A stretch of DNA of 7,544 nt from Clostridia bacterium (GTDB taxonomy: Bacteria; Bacillota; Clostridia; Christensenellales; Aristaeellaceae), in NCBI GenBank assembly GCA_900754755.1, contig CAAEEC010000417.1, forward strand, positions 1-7,544, written 5' to 3'. Both the position numbers and the translations under genes were made by a program. How positions within the stretch are numbered: position 1 is the first letter of the stretch; each line of letters starts with the position of its first letter. The notes under the pieces were generated by a model that searched no databases, was not told the origin of the DNA, and saw only the letters and a list, made by a program, of their open reading frames with translations. Positions 1 to 6,116 of the stretch are shown here, one piece after another.

Positions 1-92
1 AACGCTTGCGCGGCGAGGGGCGGGAGGACATCCTGGCTTACGGCATCGCCTTTTGCAAAAAGCGCTGCAAGGTGGCCTGCCAGCGTTTGTAA
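1..92 (+). CDS. 3' end of an unidentified protein (partial)
   Basis: Frame 3 reads open from the window edge to TAA at 90-92 and gives about 29 residues ending in FCKKRCKVACQRL. Nearly every codon in this frame ends in G or C, as in the real genes of the window, so this looks like the tail of a gene that starts upstream. The tail is basic and has three cysteines in its last dozen residues, but I do not recognise a family. The stop lies about 20 bp before the -35 box of the next operon. I see no convincing terminator between them, so some read-through into the regulator genes is possible. Confidence 0.5.
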   Translation, partial: RLRGEGREDILAYGIAFCKKRCKVACQRL

Positions 93-112
93 GCTTTGCA
101 GCCAACCGTTGC

Positions 113-141
113 TTTACAGGCGCCGCGGAGCATGGTATGAT
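113..141 (+). promoter_or_regulatory. SigmaA-type promoter of the regulator/kinase operon
   Basis: The -35 box TTTACA (113-118) and the -10 box TATGAT (136-141) are 17 bp apart. The bases TGG directly before the -10 box form an extended -10 (TGn) element. Transcription would start near 148, giving a short leader with GGAGG at 164-168, five bases before the ATG at 174. The strength of both boxes suggests substantial basal expression of the sensor genes. A TGTAAG half-site at 88-93 may add autoregulation (see findings). Confidence 0.7.
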
Positions 142-173
142 ACGGGGAGAAACCGCACGCCAGGGAGGAAAGT

Positions 174-845
174 ATGTATCGCATTTTTATCGTGGAAGAC
201 GACGCGGTGATCGCGGGAGAAATCGCCCGGCACATCGAAAGTTGGGGGTATGAAGCGCGTTGCGCGCGGGATTTCCGCAATGTGCTGGCGGAATTCGCCG
301 CGTTCGATCCGCATCTGGTGTTGATGGACATTGGCCTGCCTTTTTACAATGGCTATCATTGGTGTCGGAAGATTCGCGAAATTTCCCAGGTGCCGGTGGT
401 GTTCCTCTCTTCCGCGGCGGACAATATGAACATCGTGCTGGCCATGGACATGGGTGGGGACGATTTTATCGCCAAGCCGTTCGAATTGACGGTGCTGATG
501 GCGAAATTGCAGGCCATGTTGCGACGCGCCTACGATTTTGCCGGGCACACGGGGCTGATCGAGCACGGCGGCGCGCTGCTCAACCTGAACGATTCCTCGC
601 TCACGGGGCCCGAGGGCCGCGCGGAGCTGACGAAGAACGAATTTCGCATTTTGCAAACGCTGCTGGAAAGGCGGGGGCAAACGGTACCGCGCGAGGAATT
701 GATGCGCCGCCTGTGGGAAACGGATAGCTTTGTGGATGAAAACACGCTCAATGTGAACGTCACGCGCCTGCGCAAGCGGCTGGAAAGCGTGGGCCTGAAG
801 GATTACATTTCCACGCAAAAGGGCGTGGGTTACAGGGTGGGTTGA
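174..845 (+). CDS. bceR: OmpR/PhoB-family response regulator, BceR-like
   Basis: A 223-residue DNA-binding response regulator of usual length. The receiver domain (about 1-115) has the acidic pocket E8-D9-D10, phosphoacceptor D52 in LMDIGLP, switch residue S79 and conserved K101 in AKPF. The C-terminal winged helix (about 125-223) shows LTKNEFRIL at 152-160, the recognition helix TLNVNVTRLRKRL at 191-203 and the terminal GVGYR wing. The start follows GGAGG by five bases, and MYRIFIVEDD is a typical receiver N-terminus. Its stop directly abuts the kinase start, so the two are co-transcribed. The nearby intramembrane kinase and FtsX-type ABC transporter make this the regulator of a peptide-antibiotic resistance module. 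By family knowledge it would, when phosphorylated, activate the transporter promoter near 2186. The subfamily call rests mainly on context. The symbol is family-level and the inducing antibiotic is unknown. Confidence 0.9.
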   Translation: MYRIFIVEDDAVIAGEIARHIESWGYEARCARDFRNVLAEFAAFDPHLVLMDIGLPFYNGYHWCRKIREISQVPVVFLSSAADNMNIVLAMDMGGDDFIAKPFELTVLMAKLQAMLRRAYDFAGHTGLIEHGGALLNLNDSSLTGPEGRAELTKNEFRILQTLLERRGQTVPREELMRRLWETDSFVDENTLNVNVTRLRKRLESVGLKDYISTQKGVGYRVG

Positions 846-1850
846 ATGCAAACCATAAAATTGCCCCGGCTGTTTTGGGCCTATCTGCGGCGGCATGCGC
901 GCCTGATCGCGCTGTTCGCCGTCTTTTCCCTTGTTTTTGGCGTGGTATTCGCGCTATACGATCTGCCGGTGGAGGCGGTGGCCTATGCCAGCGCCATCTG
1001 CCTGGCGCTGGGCAGCGTGGCGGCGGCCTTTGGGCTGAACGCCTTCCGGCACAGGCACGAAGCGCTCGTGGCGCTGCGCGAAAACGCCGCGCTCGGCGTG
1101 GACGATATGCCGCCGCCGCGCGACCTGCTGGAAGAGGATCTGCAGGCCATCATCCGCCGCCTGCAAAGCGGCTGGCAGGAGGAAATTTCCCGCGCAGACC
1201 AGGAGCGCGCGGACATGCTGGAATATTACACGCTGTGGGTGCACCAGGCCAAAACGCCGCTGGCCGCCATGGGGCTTTTGCTCGCCGGGCGGGAAGACGC
1301 CGCCGCGCTGGAAGCCGAGCGTTTCAAGCTGGAACGGTATGTGGACATGGCGCTGCAATACGCGCGCCTGGGCGCGGACGCCAGCGATTTTGTGCTGCGC
1401 GAGTGCGCGCTGGCGCCCATCGTGCGCGGCGCGGTGCGCAAATACGCGCGGTTGTTCATCGCCAAGCGCATCCATCTCACGGTGGAGGAAATGGACGCGC
1501 GCGTGCTCACGGACGATAAGTGGCTTTCCTTCGCCATCGAACAGTTGCTTTCCAACGCCGTGAAATACACGGGCGAAAACGGGCACATCCGCATATCGCT
1601 GTGCGAGCCGCTTTCGCTGGTGATCGAAGACGACGGCATCGGCATCCAGCCGGAAGATCTGCCCCGCGTGTTCGAAAAGGGGTATACGGGCTTCAACGGC
1701 CGCGCGGGCGAAAAGTCCACGGGCATTGGCCTCTATCTGTGCAAAAAGACGCTCGAGCGCCTTTCGCACACCATCCGCCTGGAATCCTCGCCCGGCTCCG
1801 GTACCCGCGCCATCGTGGGGCTGGAAGTGCGCAGGGTGCCATTTGATTAA
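846..1850 (+). CDS. bceS: Intramembrane-sensing sensor histidine kinase, BceS-like
   Basis: A 334-residue membrane histidine kinase. Two transmembrane helices (about 18-38 and 43-63) are separated by only a few residues, so there is no extracellular sensor domain. This is the hallmark of kinases that take their signal from a partner transporter. The dimerisation/phosphotransfer region carries LWVHQAKTPLAAM with phosphoacceptor H133, typical of the Bce class. The ATPase domain shows the N box EQLLSNAVKY (232-241), G1 box DDGIGI (262-267), F box FEKGYTG (276-282) and G2 box STGIGLYLCK (291-300). All catalytic motifs are intact. The ATG lies immediately after the regulator's TGA with only a weak ribosome binding site, which suggests translational coupling. 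By family knowledge it works with the transporter at 2220-4950 to sense a cell-wall-active peptide and phosphorylates the regulator at D52. The stop at 1848-1850 is followed by a repeat-rich gap rather than a clear terminator. Confidence 0.9.
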   Translation: MQTIKLPRLFWAYLRRHARLIALFAVFSLVFGVVFALYDLPVEAVAYASAICLALGSVAAAFGLNAFRHRHEALVALRENAALGVDDMPPPRDLLEEDLQAIIRRLQSGWQEEISRADQERADMLEYYTLWVHQAKTPLAAMGLLLAGREDAAALEAERFKLERYVDMALQYARLGADASDFVLRECALAPIVRGAVRKYARLFIAKRIHLTVEEMDARVLTDDKWLSFAIEQLLSNAVKYTGENGHIRISLCEPLSLVIEDDGIGIQPEDLPRVFEKGYTGFNGRAGEKSTGIGLYLCKKTLERLSHTIRLESSPGSGTRAIVGLEVRRVPFD

Positions 1851-1876
1851 CGTGCCTCCTTCGTGCGCCCCTTTTG

Positions 1877-2069
1877 AATCCCTCCGTCGCGGCTGCGCCG
1901 CGCCACCTCCCTTTTGAAAAAAGGGAGGCTTGACGGGAGGCTCTGGGTAGTGCTACTCCCTACGGCGCAGCACTATCCAAAAGGCTCCCCTTGATTCCAA
2001 GGGGAGCTGTCAGCGAAGCTGACTGAGGGGTTGACCTATCACGCTGTCAGCGAAGCTGACTGAGGGATT
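1877..2069 (+). repeat. Long imperfect palindromic intergenic element
   Basis: This non-coding block has two halves of the same design in opposite orientation. The left half starts AATCCCTC (1877-1884). It then has a GC hairpin with stems 1888-1893/1897-1902 and a 10-bp hairpin CCTCCCTTTT/AAAAGGGAGG (1906-1915/1919-1928). The right half mirrors it, with an 8-bp hairpin CTCCCCTT/AAGGGGAG (1985-1992/1999-2006), GTCAGC/GCTGAC (2009-2014/2018-2023) and GAGGGGTT (2025-2032). The centre is an inverted repeat GGGTAGTGCT/AGCACTATCC (1945-1954/1969-1978). The second copy of the right end finishes GAGGGATT (2062-2069), an exact inverted match to 1877-1884. It resembles palindromic repeats scattered in Oscillospiraceae-type genomes (from memory) and could be a MITE-like element or a processed RNA hairpin array. 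No T-run follows the stems, so it is not a standard terminator, and I see no clear target-site duplication. Confidence 0.75.
2006..2066 (+). repeat. 24-bp tandem direct repeat, two copies
   Basis: An identical 24-bp unit occurs at 2006-2029 and 2043-2066, giving a period of 37 bp. Each copy contains the hairpin GTCAGC-gaa-GCTGAC followed by TGAGGG. The 13-bp spacers between and after the copies differ. Two copies fit duplication or nested insertion of the end of the palindromic element. They are not enough for a CRISPR array, and the internal dyad is too tight for one. Confidence 0.85.
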
Positions 2070-2117
2070 GTTGCGCGGCCACCATCCGTGACCGCTTCCG
2101 CTCCTTTTGCGCGCCAT

Positions 2118-2153
2118 CTTTCACGAATGTAAGTTTCAACCCGCAATTGTAAG
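2118..2153 (+). promoter_or_regulatory. Candidate BceR-type operator upstream of the transporter genes
   Basis: CTTTCA-cgaa-TGTAAG (2118-2133) is an inverted repeat with one mismatch. It differs at one base from the TNACA-N4-TGTAA motif I recall for BceR-like regulators. A second TGTAAG half-site lies exactly 20 bp (two helical turns) downstream at 2148-2153. If transcription starts near 2198, the sites are centred near -72 and -49, suitable for an OmpR-family activator. A strong main site followed by a weaker secondary site is the layout I recall for Bce promoters. The assignment is inference from motif, position and gene context. Confidence 0.5.
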
Positions 2154-2162
2154 GCAAATCCA

Positions 2163-2191
2163 TAGCGGCGCGGCGCTCCATGGGGTACAAT
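2163..2191 (+). promoter_or_regulatory. Probable activator-dependent promoter of the ABC transporter operon
   Basis: The -10 box TACAAT (2186-2191) matches consensus at five of six positions. The hexamer 17 bp upstream (TAGCGG, 2163-2168) is a poor -35, and there is no TGn extension. A good -10 with a weak -35 is expected for a promoter that needs a bound regulator, consistent with the candidate operator just upstream. The start of transcription would be near 2198, leaving a leader of about 20 bases that consists mostly of the ribosome binding site AAAAAGGAGG (2201-2210). Confidence 0.5.
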
Positions 2192-2219
2192 GGTTCCTGT
2201 AAAAAGGAGGCCGAAAGAC

Positions 2220-2987
2220 ATGGCGATTTTGGAAGTGAACAATCTCAAAAAGGTATACGTCACGCGGTTTGGCGCGCAGCAGGTGCACGCGCTGACCAAC
2301 GTGAGTTTTTCCGTGGAAAAGGGCGAATTCGTGGCCGTGATGGGCGAATCCGGCTCCGGCAAGACCACGCTACTCAACATCCTGGCCACGCTGGATAAAC
2401 CCACCAGCGGCGAGGTGAAGCTCAACGGCCGGCCGCTTTCCCTGCTGAGCAGCCGGGAAAAGACCGCCTTCCGCCGGGACAACCTGGGCTTTGTGTTCCA
2501 GGATTTCAATTTGCTGGATACGCTCTCGCTGAAGGACAACATTCTTTTGCCGCTGGTGCTTTCGGGCATGCGCTTTGCGCAGATGCGCGCGCGGCTCACG
2601 CCGCTCGCGCGCAAGCTGGGCATTGAAATGCTGCTGGAAAAATTCCCCTATGAAGTATCCGGCGGCCAGAAACAGCGCGTGGCCATCGCCCGCGCGCTGA
2701 TCACCGATCCGCAATTGCTGCTGGCCGACGAGCCCACCGGCGCGCTGGATTCCCGCGCAGCGGACGAGCTGATGCGCCTGTTCGAATCCGTGAACGCCGA
2801 GGGGCAGACCATCGTGATGGTCACGCATTCCCTGCGCGCGGCCAGCCGCGCCCGGCGCGTGCTCTTCATCAAGGACGGCGAGGTGTTCCACCAGCTCTAT
2901 CGCGCCTCGCTCTCCACGGAGGAATTCTACCAGCGCATTTCCGACGCGCTCACGCTGATCACCACGGGAGGCGCGCAAAATGCATAG
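2220..2987 (+). CDS. bceA: ABC transporter ATP-binding protein, BceA-like (MacB/LolD-type)
   Basis: A 255-residue nucleotide-binding subunit of a peptide-antibiotic sensing and resistance transporter. It shows Walker A GESGSGKTT (42-50), the Q-loop at Q94 in FVFQDFNLLD, ABC signature VSGGQKQR (146-153), Walker B LLLADEPTGALD (166-177) with catalytic E171, and the H-loop at H203 in VTHS. ATP hydrolysis would drive conformational change in the FtsX-type permease encoded next. I chose the ATG at 2220 because AAAAAGGAGG at 2201-2210 precedes it at ideal spacing. An in-frame ATG at 2190 would translate through that site and lies over the -10 box. The gene overlaps the permease gene by 8 bp, which implies a tightly coupled complex. 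All catalytic motifs are intact. Which peptide is handled cannot be read from this subunit, and the symbol is family-level. Confidence 0.93.
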   Translation: MAILEVNNLKKVYVTRFGAQQVHALTNVSFSVEKGEFVAVMGESGSGKTTLLNILATLDKPTSGEVKLNGRPLSLLSSREKTAFRRDNLGFVFQDFNLLDTLSLKDNILLPLVLSGMRFAQMRARLTPLARKLGIEMLLEKFPYEVSGGQKQRVAIARALITDPQLLLADEPTGALDSRAADELMRLFESVNAEGQTIVMVTHSLRAASRARRVLFIKDGEVFHQLYRASLSTEEFYQRISDALTLITTGGAQNA

Positions 2988-4950
2988 CGGATTGTACCGG
3001 CGGCTGGCCGCCTCCACCCTGAAAAAGAACGCGCGCACTTATCTGCCCTATCTGCTCTCCGCCTGTGGAACGGTGGCCGTGTTTTACATCCTGGCCTATC
3101 TGGCGCTGAACAGCGGCAGCGGCACCACGGGCATGGTGATGCAGCTGGGCGCGATCGTGGTGGGCATCTTCGCGCTGATCTTTCTGTTTTACACCAACAG
3201 TTTCCTCATCAAGCGCCGCAAAAAGGAACTGGGCCTGTACGGCATCCTGGGCATGGAAAAGCGGCACATCTTCCGCATGATGGCCTATGAAACGCTCTAT
3301 TGCTTTTTGATCAGCGTGGTTTCCGGGCTGGCAGTGGGGCTATTGTTCTCCAAAGGCGTGCAGCTGTTGTTCCTGCACATCCTGCAAATGCCGGTGCAAT
3401 GGGGCTTCGCCTTTTCGCCCAGCGCCGCGCTGGTGACGGTGCTGCTGTTTGCGGGCATTTTCTTCCTCACGCTGCTTTCGAACCTGCGGCAGGTACACAT
3501 TTCCCAGCCCATCGAGCTGTTGCGCGGCTCGCAGGTGGGCGAGCGCGAACCGCGCGCCAACTGGCCCCTGGCCATCCTGGGCGTCGTGCTGCTGGCCGCG
3601 GGCTATGCCCTGGCGCAGTTCGTGAACAATCCGATATGGGCGTTTATCCTGTTCTTCCTGGCGGTGATTCTGGTGATCCTGGGCACTTACGCGCTGTTCA
3701 CCAGCACCAGCATCGCGGCGCTCAAGCTGCTGCGGCGCAACAAGACCTATTATTATCAAACGAAGCACTTTATCTCGGTTTCGGGCATGATCTACCGCAT
3801 GAAGCAGAACGCCGCGGGTCTGGCTAGCATCTGCATCCTCTCCACCATGGTGCTGGTGATGGTGAGCACCACCACCTCGCTCTACGCGGGCATGAACGAA
3901 ATGTTCTCCTGGTACACGCGCGATTTCCGCGTGCGCGCCTATACGGACAGCGAAAGCGGCGGTTACACCCCCAGCGCGCCTTCGCGGCTGATCCTTTCCC
4001 AGCAGGGCTATGAGCCGCTGGACGAGCAGGTGTATTCCAGCCTGTCCTTCGCGACCGTGCGGGACGGGGAGGGCGGCTTCGCGTTCGTGCCCCAGGACGA
4101 CGCCAACGCCATGGAGGCTTCGGTTGACGACATCATGCAGTTCACGATGCTCACGCTGGCGGATTACAATCTTCTGGTGAACAACGCCTACGAGCTGGCG
4201 CAGGGCGAGGTGCTGCTGGCGGCGGCGCGGGGGACGGACGCTTTCGCCCAGCCGCAGTTGCGGGTCTTTGGCCTGGAATTCGATGTGGCCGCCAACGTGA
4301 CCGCGCCGGATATCTACGCCGCGGACTACATGGGCACGGAGCTGTATTATCTCATCGTGCCGGACGCGCACACCTTCTGGCAAATCGCCAACCTGGAGAT
4401 CCAGTTCTACGGGAACAACGCCACCTACGTGGAAAACGTGTATGCTTTCAATGTGGATGCGGACGCGAGCGTAGACGAGCAGGCCGCCCTGCGCACGGAC
4501 CTGCTGGCACAGGGCAGCGTGGGCGTTTCCTGCACGGCGCTCGACAAGCAGGACGCGCAGGAATTCTACGGCAGCTTTTTCTTCCTGGGCATCTTCCTGG
4601 GCCTGCTGTTTTTGATGGCCACGGCCATGATCATCTATTACAAGCAGATTTCCGAGGGCTACGACGACCGCGCGCGCTTTGAGCTGATGCAAAAAGTGGG
4701 CATGACGGCGGAAGAAATCCGCTCCGCGGTGCGCAGCCAGGTGCTCACGGTGTTCTTCTTCCCGCTGGTGATGGCGGGCGTGCACATCGTGTTCGCCTTC
4801 AAGATGATCGCCATGCTGATGTCGCTTTTGCAACTCACCAACACCACGCTCTTTGCGCTCACCACGGTGGTCTGTTTCTTCGCCTTCGCCGTCGTGTACG
4901 CGCTGATCTACGCGATCACCGCCCGGTCGTATTACCGGATTGTGAGCTGA
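2980..4950 (+). CDS. bceB: FtsX-family ABC permease, BceB-like, with large extracellular domain
   Basis: A 656-residue membrane protein with ten predicted helices, the BceB topology. Approximate helix positions are 20-43, 52-74, 104-126, 149-168, 195-214, 219-242 and 280-300, then a ~230-residue extracellular domain (301-531), then 532-553, 589-612 and 623-647. The cytoplasmic stretch FLIKRRKKELGLYGILGMEKRHI (75-97, reported here only as a landmark) is typical of FtsX permeases, as is the matching FELMQKVGMTAEEIRSAV (567-584) in the C-terminal half. In this family the extracellular domain governs recognition of bacitracin- or lantibiotic-like peptides, and the transporter also signals to the partner kinase. 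GGGAGG at 2966-2971, eight bases before the ATG, sets the start inside the end of the ATPase gene. The reading frame is intact and of usual length. The extracellular domain is acidic and rich in Ala, Asp and aromatic residues, and I cannot predict its ligand. Confidence 0.92.
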   Translation: MHSGLYRRLAASTLKKNARTYLPYLLSACGTVAVFYILAYLALNSGSGTTGMVMQLGAIVVGIFALIFLFYTNSFLIKRRKKELGLYGILGMEKRHIFRMMAYETLYCFLISVVSGLAVGLLFSKGVQLLFLHILQMPVQWGFAFSPSAALVTVLLFAGIFFLTLLSNLRQVHISQPIELLRGSQVGEREPRANWPLAILGVVLLAAGYALAQFVNNPIWAFILFFLAVILVILGTYALFTSTSIAALKLLRRNKTYYYQTKHFISVSGMIYRMKQNAAGLASICILSTMVLVMVSTTTSLYAGMNEMFSWYTRDFRVRAYTDSESGGYTPSAPSRLILSQQGYEPLDEQVYSSLSFATVRDGEGGFAFVPQDDANAMEASVDDIMQFTMLTLADYNLLVNNAYELAQGEVLLAAARGTDAFAQPQLRVFGLEFDVAANVTAPDIYAADYMGTELYYLIVPDAHTFWQIANLEIQFYGNNATYVENVYAFNVDADASVDEQAALRTDLLAQGSVGVSCTALDKQDAQEFYGSFFFLGIFLGLLFLMATAMIIYYKQISEGYDDRARFELMQKVGMTAEEIRSAVRSQVLTVFFFPLVMAGVHIVFAFKMIAMLMSLLQLTNTTLFALTTVVCFFAFAVVYALIYAITARSYYRIVS

Positions 4951-4965
4951 TCGCTTGCAAATGTC

Positions 4966-5003
4966 AGGGCCGCTTCGCCCCTATGGGCAAGCGCGCCCTT
5001 TTT
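4966..5003 (+). terminator. Rho-independent terminator of the ABC transporter operon
   Basis: AGGGC-CGCTT-c-GCCC (4966-4980) pairs with GGGC-AAGCG-c-GCCCT (4985-4999) around the loop CTAT, with small bulges, giving about 14 base pairs. A run of five T residues (4999-5003) follows. It begins 16 bp after the permease stop and ends 15 bp before the next promoter, so it separates the antibiotic-resistance operon from the URO-D operon. Confidence 0.85.
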
Positions 5004-5017
5004 CTTGTGCGAAATGG

Positions 5018-5046
5018 TTGACAGATTCCCGGCCAGGCGCTATACT
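5018..5046 (+). promoter_or_regulatory. Near-consensus sigmaA promoter of the URO-D gene pair
   Basis: A perfect -35 box TTGACA (5018-5023) and a -10 box TATACT (5041-5046, five of six consensus bases) are separated by exactly 17 bp. Transcription should start near 5053, giving a ~36-base leader with GGGAGG (5076-5081) seven bases before the ATG. I see no operator dyad or riboswitch-sized leader, so expression may be constitutive and strong. Confidence 0.88.
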
Positions 5047-5088
5047 GAATGTAAAAATTGGCCGTCAGCGCCATAGGGAGGCAAAAAG

Positions 5089-6105
5089 ATGACCTCACGG
5101 GAAAAAGTGATGCGCGCTTTCCGGCACGAGCCGGACGCGCCGGGCGTGATGTGGACGGGGCATCCCAACGACAAGACCATCCCCCTCTTTGCCAAGGAAT
5201 GGGGCATTGAGCCCACGCGCGAGGCAATCTTTGAGCATTTGAACGACGACTGCCGCTGGATCACGGCCGACGCGGGATACAAGCATCCCGAAGGGCTGCC
5301 GGCCTTCGACCCGGCTTATGGCGTCGCGCGCGATACGCTTTCCGCGCCCGGCTGCTTTGCGGAGGCGGAAACGGTCTCTGACCTGGACGATTATCCCTGG
5401 CCGGATCCCCAGTACCTGGATTTCACGGACGTTTACAAAGAGATCGACAAGTATCCGGATAAAATGGTGTTCACCGGCATGTGGAGCCCGTTCTTCCATC
5501 AGGTGGCGGATTTTTTCGGCATGGAGAACTATTTCATCAAGATGTACGAATGCCCCGAGGTGGTGGAGGCGCTCACAGAGCGCATTGTGGATTTCTATGT
5601 GGCGGCGAACGACAAATTTTTCGCCGGACTCGGCGACCGCGCGGACGTGATGTTCTTTGGCAACGATTTTGGCACGCAGCGGGATTTGTTCATTTCCCCG
5701 GAGAGCTTCCGCCGCTTTGTGCTGCCCGCGTTCCGGCGGCTGATCGCCGTGGGCAAAAAATACGGCAAGCTGGTGATGCTGCACTCGTGCGGCTCGATTT
5801 ACCGCATCATCCCCGATCTGATCGAAAGCGGGGTGGATATCCTGCATCCCATCCAGGCGCAGGCCGCGGGCATGCGCGCGGCAGATCTGGCGCAATACAA
5901 AAACGACCTGGCCTTCGTGGGCGGCATCGACGCGCAATCCTTCTTTGTGAACGCCACGCCCGCTGAAATCCGCGCAGAGGTGCGGCGCGTAAAGCGCATT
6001 TTGGGGCCGGGCCTGGTGGTTTCGCCCAGCCACGAAGAGATTCTGCCCAACGTGCCCGCGGCCAACATCCTGGCCATGGCGGAAGCGGCGCACGAAACGG
6101 CATGA
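5089..6105 (+). CDS. Uroporphyrinogen decarboxylase (URO-D) superfamily protein, MtaA/CmuA-like branch
   Basis: A 338-residue cytosolic TIM-barrel protein of the URO-D superfamily. It lacks the RQAGRYLPEY active-site signature of true HemE, so heme synthesis is unlikely. Family landmarks are GNDFGTQ (191-197), LHSCGS with H232 and C234, ILHPIQ (251-256) and GGIDAQ (278-283). The C-terminal SPSHEEILPNVP (312-323) sits where corrinoid methyltransferases such as MtaA carry their third zinc ligand, a cysteine. Here H315 seems to occupy that place, which could still bind zinc. By family knowledge it may move a methyl group to or from a thiol or corrinoid, or decarboxylate an unknown substrate, but no corrinoid protein is nearby to settle this. 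GGGAGG seven bases before the ATG fixes the start. It is the first gene of a two-gene operon with a second URO-D paralogue, so the two may act as a pair. Confidence 0.85.
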   Translation: MTSREKVMRAFRHEPDAPGVMWTGHPNDKTIPLFAKEWGIEPTREAIFEHLNDDCRWITADAGYKHPEGLPAFDPAYGVARDTLSAPGCFAEAETVSDLDDYPWPDPQYLDFTDVYKEIDKYPDKMVFTGMWSPFFHQVADFFGMENYFIKMYECPEVVEALTERIVDFYVAANDKFFAGLGDRADVMFFGNDFGTQRDLFISPESFRRFVLPAFRRLIAVGKKYGKLVMLHSCGSIYRIIPDLIESGVDILHPIQAQAAGMRAADLAQYKNDLAFVGGIDAQSFFVNATPAEIRAEVRRVKRILGPGLVVSPSHEEILPNVPAANILAMAEAAHETA

Positions 6106-6116
6106 GGAGGCTCGGC

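Noticed and set aside
64..102. GCTGCAA/TTGCAGC inverted repeat around the stop of the first partial gene as a terminator
   Set aside because: It has a 25-base loop, a short stem and no T-run.
1906..1928. 10-bp hairpin after the kinase gene as a rho-independent terminator
   Set aside because: The stem is strong but is followed by CTTGACG with no T-run, and it fits better as one arm of the palindromic element.
2006..2066. CRISPR array
   Set aside because: There are only two repeats, each with a tight internal hairpin, with 13-bp spacers and no cas genes nearby.
2039..2623. Minus-strand open frame covering the intergenic repeat and the start of the ATPase gene
   Set aside because: The Ser/Arg-rich translation is low in complexity, and the frame runs through hairpin repeats and antisense to a clear ATPase gene.
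3340..4833. 497-codon open frame on the minus strand
   Set aside because: It is an antisense shadow of the permease gene. The translation is rich in His, Gln and Arg with no fold-like pattern, and the opposite strand encodes an intact FtsX-type permease.
5041..5054. TGTAA after the URO-D promoter as a further BceR site
   Set aside because: The left half (TATAC) does not match, and the site lies at the transcription start, so it is most likely chance.
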